DNA of 20,357 bases from UBA1146 sp963854815. Its GTDB lineage: Bacteria > Planctomycetota > UBA8108 > UBA1146. The stretch covers positions 1 to 20,357 of the forward strand of contig CAWLAN010000041.1 of the NCBI GenBank assembly GCA_963854815.1. Direction: 5' to 3'. Below the pieces are notes generated by a model. The model did not search any database, was not told where the DNA came from, and was given only the letters and a program-made list of their open reading frames with translations. A program made the translations under genes and the position numbers. Shown here one piece after another: positions 1-7,556 of the stretch (positions are counted from its first letter, which is position 1; each line of letters begins with the position of its first letter).

Positions 1-868
1 AGGCCAGAAGGATCGGGGGATCCCCATCGCGACGACCGTGTTCCTCGATATGAAAATCCACACCCGTGGTGGCCTTTGCCAACTCGACCACTTCTCGGAC
101 GCTGGCACCCTGGGAAGATCCAAGATTTATCGCCTCACCGGAGACCTGTTCGATTTTTTCCAGCGACAGGAGATGTGCTCTGGCGATATCGGTGACATGA
201 ACGTAATCGCGCACACAGGTTCCATCCGGCGTGTCCCAATCGGTGCCGAAAATGATGAACCGCTCCCGGATACCCAGTGAACACTGCAAAAGTAGCGGAA
301 TCAGGTGACTCTCGTCGCGATGATCTTCCCCCAGCAGTCCCGATGGATCGGCACCAGCGGCGTTGAAGTAGCGCAGACAGACGTGTTCGAGCGGATGCTG
401 TCGGGCGATGGCCTGAAGTGATTCTTCGACGATCCGCTTCGAATCACCGTATGGATTGACCGGACGGAGCGGATGGGTTTCAGGAATCGGAATCTCTTCT
501 GGATCGCCGTAAACTGCCGCTGTGGAGGAGTGAACCAGTTTGTGAACTCCCGCTTCGAGCATCGATTCGACCAGATTGAGAGTTCCCGCCAAATTGTTGT
601 GATAGTAAAGGGCAGGGATCTTCACCGACTCGGGAACACTGCAAGATGCCGCAAGATGAAAAACTGCGTCAAACGAGGAGGACTCGAAAACAGATCGCAA
701 TATGCGTGGCTCATGAATGCTGCCCTCGATCAGTTCGACCCCTGAAATCGCCTCCCGATGGCCGGTACGAAGGTCATCGAGAACTACCACCTCGTGGCCG
801 GCGCGGAGACTCTCGAGAACACAATGGCTCCCGATGTATCCTGCACCTCCTACCACCAGGATTTTCAT
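1..868 (-). CDS. galE: UDP-glucose 4-epimerase, C-terminus cut by window edge
   Basis: Short-chain dehydrogenase/reductase-type epimerase that interconverts UDP-glucose and UDP-galactose with bound NAD in the cytoplasm, supplying galactose for polysaccharide or LPS. The frame is open from the ATG at 868 to the left edge, giving 289 codons of the usual ~330-340, so some 40-50 C-terminal residues are missing. Visible motifs: GGAGYIGSH NAD-binding glycine loop at residues 7-15, SSTAAVYG at 114-121, catalytic Tyr140 and Lys144 in NPYGDSK, and the GalE-typical YFNAAGA at 167-173. The start is supported by AAGGA six bases upstream. It diverges from rph across ~120 bp. Specificity for other UDP-sugars cannot be excluded, but YFNAAGA and overall likeness favour GalE. 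Confidence 0.93.
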   Translation of the reverse strand, partial: MKILVVGGAGYIGSHCVLESLRAGHEVVVLDDLRTGHREAISGVELIEGSIHEPRILRSVFESSSFDAVFHLAASCSVPESVKIPALYYHNNLAGTLNLVESMLEAGVHKLVHSSTAAVYGDPEEIPIPETHPLRPVNPYGDSKRIVEESLQAIARQHPLEHVCLRYFNAAGADPSGLLGEDHRDESHLIPLLLQCSLGIRERFIIFGTDWDTPDGTCVRDYVHVTDIARAHLLSLEKIEQVSGEAINLGSSQGASVREVVELAKATTGVDFHIEEHGRRDGDPPILLA

Positions 869-988
869 CTTTGTTCCTTCCAGGGACGCTCTGGCAGCAA
901 GGATTCTAATCGGTTTCCTACCAGAAGTCGCCCCCACCAGCCGATGTTGCAGTAGGATCGCACGAGTCCGAGAAGGGATTGCACATCG

Positions 989-1708
989 ATGAGAAGAGAT
1001 CATAGAAGTCCAGATGCTCCTCGTATTGTCGAGGTCGAGAGCGGATTCATTCCAGGCATCCCCTCGAGTGTTCGCTTTCATTGTGGGGGCACCACCGTCT
1101 TGTCTGTCGCAACATTGGAAGAGGGCACACCCAGGTGGAAGAATGACGCGTCGGGCTGGGCTACTGCCGACTACCACATGATGCCTTATTCGGTTGAACC
1201 GCGTCTCGACCGGGCCGGTACGGGTATGCAGGATGGTCGTGCCATCGAAATCAGGCGCCTGATCGGACGAGCAGTGCGCTCCGGACTCGATCTCTCGCTG
1301 ATGCCAGGGTACACGATCCGAATCGATTGCGATGTTCTCGAGGCAGACGGCGGTACTCGGACCGCATGTATCAATGCGACGGCAGTCGCCCTCGGGATTC
1401 TCGTCGAGGGGAACCTCGCCAAGGGCGTCTTCGCGACCGACCCGAGAAGGGCCGTGGTTCTGGCCATGAGTGCCGGGATTCATGAAAACCAGATCCTCAT
1501 CGACCTCGACTACCCGGAGGACATTGCCGCGAGCGTCGATCTGAACCTGGTCGGAACATCGACCGGTGATGTCATCGAAATCATCGGCGGATGTGAGGAC
1601 GGACCCATCACCATGGACACTCTGCAGAAGGTCATCGCCGCAGCTCAGGATGGAATTGTCCAACTCAGCGAGATGCTCGGTGACCAGATCTACCCCCTAT
1701 CCTCCTAG
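989..1708 (+). CDS. rph: Ribonuclease PH
   Basis: Phosphorolytic 3'-5' exoribonuclease that trims tRNA and other RNA 3' ends using inorganic phosphate, in the cytoplasm, normally as a hexameric ring. The protein is 239 aa, essentially the family length (~238). Visible: the N-terminal R-x-D-x-R start of the family (residues 2-6), EEGTPR at 44-49, the MQDGRAIEIRRLIGR stretch at 80-94, and ADGGTRTA at 119-126 with the Arg of the phosphate-binding site. The C-terminal half keeps LDLDYPED-like and SVDLN family signatures (family: DLDYEEDS...D-N-V). The ATG follows an AGAAGGG-type ribosome site about 12 bases upstream. It begins the plus-strand run; rdgB follows after 129 bp, a pair that commonly occurs together in bacteria. 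Confidence 0.95.
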   Translation: MRRDHRSPDAPRIVEVESGFIPGIPSSVRFHCGGTTVLSVATLEEGTPRWKNDASGWATADYHMMPYSVEPRLDRAGTGMQDGRAIEIRRLIGRAVRSGLDLSLMPGYTIRIDCDVLEADGGTRTACINATAVALGILVEGNLAKGVFATDPRRAVVLAMSAGIHENQILIDLDYPEDIAASVDLNLVGTSTGDVIEIIGGCEDGPITMDTLQKVIAAAQDGIVQLSEMLGDQIYPLSS

Positions 1709-1776
1709 CCACCACCCTGGATGGAGCACTCTCCCCTTCTCGTGGGTCGGCTTGCGCAACCCTGCTTGTTTCCGTA

Positions 1777-1791
1777 GCATCGCAACGATGC
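1777..1791 (+). other. Small perfect hairpin between rph and rdgB
   Basis: GCATCG, loop CAA, CGATGC: a 6-bp stem with a 3-base loop in the 129-bp rph-rdgB gap. There is no following T-run, so it is not a convincing intrinsic terminator. It could be an mRNA processing or stability element, or chance. Confidence 0.25.
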
Positions 1792-1837
1792 CCGAACCCC
1801 AGGGGGCCTGCCCAGCCCCGAACCCTCGGAGAAACTC

Positions 1838-2479
1838 GTGATTCCCTCGCTCCAGCGCCCTCTTCTTATCGCCTCCGGGAACCCTCATAAGCACGCCGAG
1901 ATCTGTCGAGAACTCATCCTCGAGGAGAGAACTCTACTGCGACCGGCGGATCTGGAATCGAAACTCTCGTCTGCCCCACCGGATCCGATCGAAGACGGCG
2001 AAACCCTGCTGGAGAACGCCCTCATCAAAGCAACCGCGTTTTCTCGATGGAGTAGTCTGCCGGCACTCGCCGATGACACCGGATTGATGGTCGATGCTCT
2101 CGATGGAGCTCCCGGTGTTTATGCTGCCCGGTGGGCTGGCGAGAATGCTACCTTTCAGGACAACGTCGCTCGATTACTGAAAGAACTCGGAGGCGTCCCC
2201 GAAGACCAACGTGGTGCCGAATTCCGCTGTGTTCTGGCCCTCTGTGACGGCGATCAGGTGATCCTCACCGTCGAGGAGAAATGCCCCGGGTTCATCATCG
2301 GGGAACCTCGAGGCGAAGGTGGTTTTGGCTATGATCCCGTGTTCGTGCCGATCGGTGAGACCCTCACCTTCGCCGAAATGACTGCTGATCAGAAAAATGC
2401 CATCAGCCACCGAGGCCTTGCGGTGAGGCGATTCGCGCAACTATTCAGAGAGCTCACTGCAACGAGGGACTCCTGTTGA
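1838..2479 (+). CDS. rdgB: XTP/dITP diphosphatase (HAM1/RdgB family)
   Basis: House-cleaning pyrophosphatase that hydrolyses non-canonical purine nucleoside triphosphates (dITP, XTP, ITP) to monophosphates, keeping deaminated bases out of DNA and RNA. It is 213 aa, slightly longer than E. coli RdgB (~197) through an N-terminal extension and a short tail. Visible family motifs: SGNPHK at 13-18, ADDTGL at 78-83 with the acidic metal/base residues, GVYAARWAG at 93-101, GEGGFGYDPVF at 159-169 and SHRG at 190-193. The start is GTG, chosen because GGAGA lies five bases upstream and the S-x-N-x-x-K motif begins at the expected distance. Its TGA overlaps the TTG start of lepA by 4 nt (TTGA), so the two are probably translationally coupled. 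Confidence 0.94.
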   Translation: MIPSLQRPLLIASGNPHKHAEICRELILEERTLLRPADLESKLSSAPPDPIEDGETLLENALIKATAFSRWSSLPALADDTGLMVDALDGAPGVYAARWAGENATFQDNVARLLKELGGVPEDQRGAEFRCVLALCDGDQVILTVEEKCPGFIIGEPRGEGGFGYDPVFVPIGETLTFAEMTADQKNAISHRGLAVRRFAQLFRELTATRDSC

Positions 2480-4293
2480 GTTACCCCACAGACAAGATCC
2501 GAAACTTCTCCATCGTGGCTCACATCGATCATGGAAAATCGACGCTTGCCGATCGGATGCTGCTGAGAACAGGTACCATCAGCAAACGCGAGTTTCGTGA
2601 CCAACTCCTCGACGATATGGATCTCGAGAAAGAACGCGGGATCACCATCAAGGCCAAGACAGTCCGGATGGAATACAAAGCCGACGACGGAGATACCTAT
2701 CTGCTGAACCTGATCGATACTCCAGGCCATGTCGACTTTGGATACGAGGTATCACGCAGCCTCGCTGCCTGTCAAGGAGCCCTGCTGGTGGTCGATGCTG
2801 CCCAGGGTGTCGAAGCACAGACGGTCGCCAATGCTTTCCTGGCCATCGATGCCGGTCTCGAGATCATTCCCATCATGAACAAAATAGATCTCCCCACGGC
2901 GCGTCCCGACGAGGTCGACGAAGAACTGGCGCATACCTTTGGCTTCCATAAGAGAGAGGCAATTCGCTGCTCTGCAAAGACTGGAGAAGGTACTGATGAA
3001 ATACTGGAAGCGATCGTCACCTTCGTCCCCGCCCCCGATGGCTCCAGAGACATCCCTCTGCGAGCACTGATTTTCGACTCTCATTACGATGAATATCGAG
3101 GGGTCATCGTCTACCTGTGCATCAAAGAAGGGCGTCTGTTCACGGGACAAGACATCATCTTGATGTCATCGGGTAGAAAGTTCACCGTCGACGAAGTCGG
3201 TTACTTTCGTCCAGGGATGGTGTCGACGGATGTCCTGGAGGCAGGCGAAGTGGGGTACTTCTTCGCCAGCATCAAGACGATCCACGACATCAAGATCGGT
3301 GATACGGTAACTACTCGACTCAATGGTGCCACAGAGACCCTGCCGGGATTCAAGAACCCGCAATCGATGGTCTATTGCGGCACCTATCCCGCCAATAGTG
3401 ACGATTACGAGAATCTTCGCGCAGCACTCGACAAACTGCTGCTCAACGATCCTTCCTTCACCTTCCAGCCCGAAACTTCGGATGCTCTCGGATTCGGTTT
3501 TCGATGCGGGTTCCTGGGTCTTCTGCACATGGAAATCGTACAGGAGCGTCTGGAGAGAGAATCTGGAATGGACATGGTCCAGACGGCCCCCACCGTGACC
3601 TATGAGATCCTCATGAAAGATGGTCAGGTGAAACTGATCGACAGCCCCAGTGAGTTACCTGAAACGATGCTGATCGAGGAAATCCGTGAACCGATCGTCG
3701 AAGCTCACGTCATTATCCCGAAGGAGTTCATAGGGGTAGTGATGAAGTTGATGGAGGATAAGCGTGGGAACTGGCGAAAAACCGAGTTCCTGTCGCCGAC
3801 GAGGGTCCAGATGGCCTACGATGCTCCTCTGGCGGAGATCATCACGGACTTCTACGACAAGTTGAAGTCGGTGACCCGCGGCTACGGAACGCTGGATTAC
3901 GTGTTCGAATCATTTCGCAAGGACAAACTCGTTCTCCTCAAGATTCTCGTCAATGGAGAATCTGTAGACGCTCTGAGCGTCATCCTCCACAAGGATATTG
4001 CTGAACAGCGAGGCCGGGTACTGTTGAAGAAACTCAAGAATGTCATTCCGCGACATATGTTCCAGGTGCCCCTGCAGGCAGCCATCGGGGGTAAGGTCAT
4101 CGCCAGAGAAACGATCAAGGCCCTGATGAAGAACGTCACGGCAAAATGCTACGGCGGAGACATCTCGAGAAAACGAAAGTTACTCGAGAAGCAAAAAGAG
4201 GGAAAGAAAAGGATGAAACAGGTTGGTAGTGTTTCCATCCCTCAGGATGCCTTCATGGCAATTCTTCGACTCGATGAAGAGGAAAAGAAATGA
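2476..4293 (+). CDS. lepA: Elongation factor 4 (LepA), ribosome-associated GTPase
   Basis: Translational GTPase that binds the ribosome and affects back-translocation and initiation/assembly fidelity. It is full length at 605 aa (usual ~600). Visible: G1 AHIDHGKST at 15-23, G2 region ERGITIKA at 53-60, G3 DTPGH at 81-85, G4 NKID at 135-138, G5 SAKTG at 166-170, and a LepA-specific C-terminal domain with GGKVIARETIKA and YGGDISRKRKLLEKQKEGKK near the end, which distinguishes it from EF-G. The TTG start is set by GAGGGA six bases upstream and by the fixed distance to G1; it overlaps the rdgB stop. The TGA overlaps the ATG of lepB (ATGA). The lepA-lepB pairing is widely conserved. Confidence 0.97.
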   Translation: MSYPTDKIRNFSIVAHIDHGKSTLADRMLLRTGTISKREFRDQLLDDMDLEKERGITIKAKTVRMEYKADDGDTYLLNLIDTPGHVDFGYEVSRSLAACQGALLVVDAAQGVEAQTVANAFLAIDAGLEIIPIMNKIDLPTARPDEVDEELAHTFGFHKREAIRCSAKTGEGTDEILEAIVTFVPAPDGSRDIPLRALIFDSHYDEYRGVIVYLCIKEGRLFTGQDIILMSSGRKFTVDEVGYFRPGMVSTDVLEAGEVGYFFASIKTIHDIKIGDTVTTRLNGATETLPGFKNPQSMVYCGTYPANSDDYENLRAALDKLLLNDPSFTFQPETSDALGFGFRCGFLGLLHMEIVQERLERESGMDMVQTAPTVTYEILMKDGQVKLIDSPSELPETMLIEEIREPIVEAHVIIPKEFIGVVMKLMEDKRGNWRKTEFLSPTRVQMAYDAPLAEIITDFYDKLKSVTRGYGTLDYVFESFRKDKLVLLKILVNGESVDALSVILHKDIAEQRGRVLLKKLKNVIPRHMFQVPLQAAIGGKVIARETIKALMKNVTAKCYGGDISRKRKLLEKQKEGKKRMKQVGSVSIPQDAFMAILRLDEEEKK

Positions 4294-5759
4294 TCTGGCG
4301 CTCAGTGCGAGAAAACACAGAGGCCATCACGGTCGCAATTCTACTGGCACTGCTCATCCGCCACTTCGTATTCGAATCCTACGAGATCCCGACCGGTTCG
4401 ATGGCTCCAGCACTCAACGGCCTTCACGTGACAGTTCCTTGCCCCAACTGTGAAACCGAGAATCGTGTCGGAATCCACAGCGACAGCCTCACCAACAACG
4501 TGAACATGGGGAACAGAATGGAGATCTTCGAGGGGATCTGTCCAAACACCGAAAAGAACATCAAAATCACAACCCAGGGAAACAACCGCTTCTTGTGTCC
4601 TCGTTGCGGAGAAATACATTCCACCGGAGAAGGAAAACTCAAAAGAGCCTATGCCATCTCGATGCGTGCCTGGTGCCGAGAATGCACCCACCGGTTCCCC
4701 GTAGTGGTCGAGAAAGGTGATATTCTCGGTGGCAACAAGATCCTGGTTGACAAATTTGGTTACGACTGGACAGAACCGAACCGCTGGGACGTCGTGGTAT
4801 TTCGTTTCAATCGAGAGAGAAATTACATCAAACGACTGGTAGGACTCCCCGGAGAACAGATTCGAGTCGTGCACGGCGACATCTGGATCGACGGAAAAAT
4901 TGAATCAAAGCCAACTGATGTGCAGGATCGATTCTGGATACCCATCCACGACTCAGCGGTTGAAGAGTCGGGACAGGTTGAACCGGCATGGGATGCCTCT
5001 CCTGGTTGGGTCCGCAATGGCCCAGGGTGGGATTTCAATCTGATCCAGGGAGAAGGAACTCTCCGATATGTCCGTGGGATCGACAACAAGTACAACTACA
5101 ACTCTCTTCGTGGATCCAGTGCCGGTATCAACTCACCGGTCAGAGATCTCGGACTGAGTACGATGATTCGAGCCACTCCAGAACCCGGTAAGAGCGGAGC
5201 TCGGCTCTTCATCTCCGTACACAATTCTCCGTCCGAATATCGGTGGTCATTTCCTTTTGGAACCGGAGAGGCTCAACTCGAGTTGATCCGGAAAGACGCG
5301 CAAGCGGTCAGCCTGGCCACCGCTGAGGGTTTTGCGCTGCAACCCGATCATCAATACCTGATCGAGGTCCAGGTTGTCGATCGTCGAGTTCGGCTCATCG
5401 TGGACGGTCAGTTACTGTCCGATATCGCTCTCCCCGCCACGGAGATGGGTTCGGGCACCGCAACCAGAAGTCGAGGCGAACTCGCCAGCAGTGTCTCCAT
5501 CGCAGCAAAACAGTGCGGAGGCAAGATCGAGCGGATAAAGTTGTCTCGTGACCAACATTGGACTCTTGATGGAATCTATGCGATCTCCTCCCCGTACCAG
5601 ATCGAGGCAGGAAGATACTTCGTCATGGGAGACAACAGCCCTTCGAGCCTGGATTCTCGCTACTGGGGATCGTTCGCGAGATCGAACCTGCTGGGACGAG
5701 GTTTCGTCATCTTCTGGCCTGCCCTTCCCGGGCGAAACGAGATCGGATTCATCCGATGA
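4290..5759 (+). CDS. lepB: Signal peptidase I with two large insertions
   Basis: Membrane-anchored serine/lysine protease that removes signal peptides from exported proteins. It is 489 aa, far longer than a minimal enzyme. Order: one membrane segment (~11-27); IPTGSMAP with nucleophile Ser37; a cysteine-rich insert with C51-x2-C54, C84, C103-x2-C106 and C129-x2-C132, looking like zinc ribbons; box D with general base Lys181 in NYIKRLVGLPGE; a second insert at ~205-425 whose 285-375 part, ending in YLIEVQVVDRRVRLIVDG, resembles a concanavalin/laminin-G-like beta sandwich; then box E FVMGDNSPSSLDSRYWG at 444-460. Catalytic residues are intact, so it should be active. The cysteine insert is, to my knowledge, a planctomycete trait; the beta-sandwich assignment is inference. 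The ATG has GAGGAA upstream and overlaps lepA; the stop overlaps lptB. Confidence 0.93.
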   Translation: MIWRSVRENTEAITVAILLALLIRHFVFESYEIPTGSMAPALNGLHVTVPCPNCETENRVGIHSDSLTNNVNMGNRMEIFEGICPNTEKNIKITTQGNNRFLCPRCGEIHSTGEGKLKRAYAISMRAWCRECTHRFPVVVEKGDILGGNKILVDKFGYDWTEPNRWDVVVFRFNRERNYIKRLVGLPGEQIRVVHGDIWIDGKIESKPTDVQDRFWIPIHDSAVEESGQVEPAWDASPGWVRNGPGWDFNLIQGEGTLRYVRGIDNKYNYNSLRGSSAGINSPVRDLGLSTMIRATPEPGKSGARLFISVHNSPSEYRWSFPFGTGEAQLELIRKDAQAVSLATAEGFALQPDHQYLIEVQVVDRRVRLIVDGQLLSDIALPATEMGSGTATRSRGELASSVSIAAKQCGGKIERIKLSRDQHWTLDGIYAISSPYQIEAGRYFVMGDNSPSSLDSRYWGSFARSNLLGRGFVIFWPALPGRNEIGFIR

Positions 5760-6475
5760 TTCTCACCGTAAGAAATCTCAGTAAGTCTTACAGTAACCGG
5801 AAGGTCGTCGACCGGGTCTCGTTCGATGTCCCTCCAGGATCCATCATCGGATTGCTCGGGAAAAACGGTGCAGGGAAGACGACCACCTTTCGGATGACGA
5901 TGGGAATGATCCGCGCAGACCAGGGACAGGTGTTCTTCAACGGAGAAGAAATCTCCACACTTCCGATGTACCAGCGCGCAAGACGTGGAATGGGTTACCT
6001 TTCCCAGGAAACCTCCGTTTTTCGCGGACTCACCACGCGAGAAAATCTCGCTGCGATTCTCGAAACCCGTCCTCTGAGCGAGCCGGAACGAGCCGACCGC
6101 CTCGAAAATCTCATCGAGGATTTCGGCCTGCAGAGAGTTGCTGATAGCCGGGCGGAGGTGCTCTCCGGGGGAGAAAAACGTCGTCTGGAAGTCGCCCGTG
6201 CCCTCATTTCCGAACCGTCCCTGATTCTTCTCGATGAACCCTTCAGTGGCGTCGATCCGATCGCTGTGGCGGACCTGCAACAGGTGATCCGGTATCTTTC
6301 TGACCAGGGGATCGGCGTGCTTCTCACCGACCATAATGTGCGGGATACCCTGAACGTCTGTGATCGTTCGTTCATCATCTACGATGGTCGAATCATCGCC
6401 CAGGGAGATCGGGAGGAGATCCTCAAGGATGCGGACGCGCGGCGTTACTACCTCGGCGAACAGTTCTCGATGTGA
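5756..6475 (+). CDS. lptB: LPS export ABC transporter ATPase LptB
   Basis: Cytoplasmic ATPase of the LptB2FG complex that extracts lipopolysaccharide from the inner membrane and drives it across the periplasm. It is 239 aa, matching E. coli LptB (241). Visible: Walker A GKNGAGKTT at 35-43, Q-loop Gln84 in YLSQETSVFRGLT, signature LSGGEKRRLEVARAL at 136-150, Walker B LILLDEP at 156-162 followed by the LptB-diagnostic FSGVDPIAV, and H-loop His193 in TDHNVRDTL. It implies an LPS-type outer membrane. No lptF, lptG, lptA or lptC is nearby. The ATG overlaps the lepB stop (ATGA) with only a weak ribosome site, so translation is probably coupled. Confidence 0.95.
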   Translation: MILTVRNLSKSYSNRKVVDRVSFDVPPGSIIGLLGKNGAGKTTTFRMTMGMIRADQGQVFFNGEEISTLPMYQRARRGMGYLSQETSVFRGLTTRENLAAILETRPLSEPERADRLENLIEDFGLQRVADSRAEVLSGGEKRRLEVARALISEPSLILLDEPFSGVDPIAVADLQQVIRYLSDQGIGVLLTDHNVRDTLNVCDRSFIIYDGRIIAQGDREEILKDADARRYYLGEQFSM

Positions 6476-6491
6476 TGAGGGATAATAACAC

Positions 6492-6905
6492 GTGAAACAG
6501 AAATCCCTTCCCTACCTTGCAGTAGCCGCATGGCTTCTGCCCGGGTCGGGTCACCTACTGTCTGACCGCAAGAAAACCGGGCTCACCATCCTGGTCGTGG
6601 TCAATCTGTTCTGGATCTGTGGAATGCTCCTGTCCGAGTTCGAGGCAGGATCTCGCCTGTTCCATCCATGGCTCTTCTGGACCGGAGCAGGATGCGGCGG
6701 GACCGCCGTGGTTTCCTTTTTCGATCCTGCCGTACAACATTCACTGTCCGGAATGCAAAGTGTTCGTCATTACCAGGACGTACCGAGATGGAATGACCTG
6801 GGAGTACTGCTGGTCTGTATCGCGGGACTCCTCAACGTCCTGTGCTTGCTCGATGTCATCGATTTACGAATCAACTCCTCCAGAAGGAGTAAGGAAAAAC
6901 GATGA
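6492..6905 (+). CDS. Small multi-pass membrane protein, unknown function
   Basis: 137 aa with four likely membrane segments (about 8-22, 29-48, 60-77 and 103-123) and a basic C-terminal tail ending RRSKEKR. The N-terminus AAWLLPGSGHLLSDRKKTG resembles the W-x-x-P-G-x-G-H start of a small planctomycete membrane family that I recall as DUF6677; that name is from memory and unverified. The start is GTG, fixed by GAGGGA nine bases upstream and 16 bp after the lptB stop, so it is most likely co-transcribed with lptB. The stop TGA overlaps the ATG of the next small gene (ATGA). No enzymatic motif is visible. Confidence 0.8.
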   Translation: MKQKSLPYLAVAAWLLPGSGHLLSDRKKTGLTILVVVNLFWICGMLLSEFEAGSRLFHPWLFWTGAGCGGTAVVSFFDPAVQHSLSGMQSVRHYQDVPRWNDLGVLLVCIAGLLNVLCLLDVIDLRINSSRRSKEKR

Positions 6906-7087
6906 CGAAGTTGCTGATCTTTCTGCTGCTGACCGCGATGATCTCCGTGATCCACGTATCGGTAACCCGGATCGAGGAGCGAAAACTCCCTCTCAAGAAG
7001 GAGGCGACGCGCTACTTCCTGAGCGTCGGCGGTGGAATCGTGATTCTGGCACTGATCGTGCAACTCCTGTCGATGTCCTTCCAGTAG
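6902..7087 (+). CDS. 61 aa membrane protein, unknown function
   Basis: Tiny protein with two hydrophobic segments, about residues 3-20 and 40-58, separated by a charged linker (RIEERKLPLKKEATR). I do not recognise a family. It is credible as a gene because its ATG overlaps the upstream stop by 4 nt and is preceded by two ribosome-binding-like sites, AAGGAG at 6884-6889 and AAGGA at 6891-6895, the second six bases from the ATG. It is the last protein gene before rnpB. The paired small membrane proteins may form a complex, but that is guesswork. Confidence 0.72.
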   Translation: MTKLLIFLLLTAMISVIHVSVTRIEERKLPLKKEATRYFLSVGGGIVILALIVQLLSMSFQ

Positions 7088-7107
7088 ACTGCCGGATTCG
7101 CTACCAT
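7079..7107 (+). promoter_or_regulatory. Possible weak sigma70-type promoter for rnpB
   Basis: TACCAT at 7102-7107 matches four of six -10 positions and lies 7-8 bases before the 5' strand of the RNase P RNA P1 helix at 7115, the right distance for a start at the mature 5' end. The -35 position, TTCCAG at 7079-7084 with a 17-base spacer, is poor. Read-through from the upstream genes plus processing is an equally good explanation. Confidence 0.25.
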
Positions 7108-7112
7108 GGATG

Positions 7113-7502
7113 ACGGTGAGCGGGCGTAGCGATCGCGCCATGGCAGTGCCATGTCGAGGAAAGTCCGAACTCCACAGGACAGGGTGGTGGGTAACGCCCA
7201 CCGGGAGCAATCCCAGGGAAAGTGCCACAGAAAATATACCGCCGGTGGTTCTCGGATCATCGGTAAGGGTGAAATGGTGAGGTAAGAGCTCACCGCGGGG
7301 GCGGTGACGTCCCTGGCAGGGCAAACCCCACCCGGAGAAAGACCAAACAGAGGTGAAGGAGTTGTCCGCTCCGTTCTCGGCGAAAGTCGGGTTAGTGCCC
7401 GGGTAGGTCGTTCGAGTTGTCCGGCAACGGGCAACCCAGAGGAATGATCGCACATCGATCTCGTATCGGTGAACAGGACTCGGCTTACAGCCCGCTCACC
7501 AC
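7113..7502 (+). ncRNA. rnpB: RNase P RNA, bacterial type A
   Basis: Catalytic RNA that matures tRNA 5' ends. The termini are fixed by a perfect 10-bp P1 helix: GGTGAGCGGG at 7115-7124 pairs with CCCGCTCACC at 7491-7500, giving ~386 nt. In order I see the 5' universal segment GAGGAAAGTCCGAACTCC (from 7156), CACAGAAAATATACCGCC (from ~7226), GGTAAGGGTGAAATGGTGAGGTAAGAGC (7262-7289), GGCAGGGCAAACCCCACCCGG (from 7315), CCCGGGTAGGTCG, and the 3' universal segment ACAGGACTCGGCTTACAGCCC just before P1 closes. These line up in order with E. coli M1 RNA. No obvious intrinsic terminator follows; the next gene converges from the other strand 56 bp away. Confidence 0.97.
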
Positions 7503-7556
7503 TTCTCTTGCTCTCTGGGATGGGCAAACCACTCGATACACCCTCTCATTCCCCCG

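Noticed and set aside
5660..6334. 224-codon minus-strand ORF across lepB/lptB
   Set aside because: Antisense to Walker A, Q-loop and signature motifs of lptB; no credible protein features.
7501..7556. Intrinsic terminator between rnpB and the converging gene
   Set aside because: No stable GC stem followed by a T-run was found on either strand.
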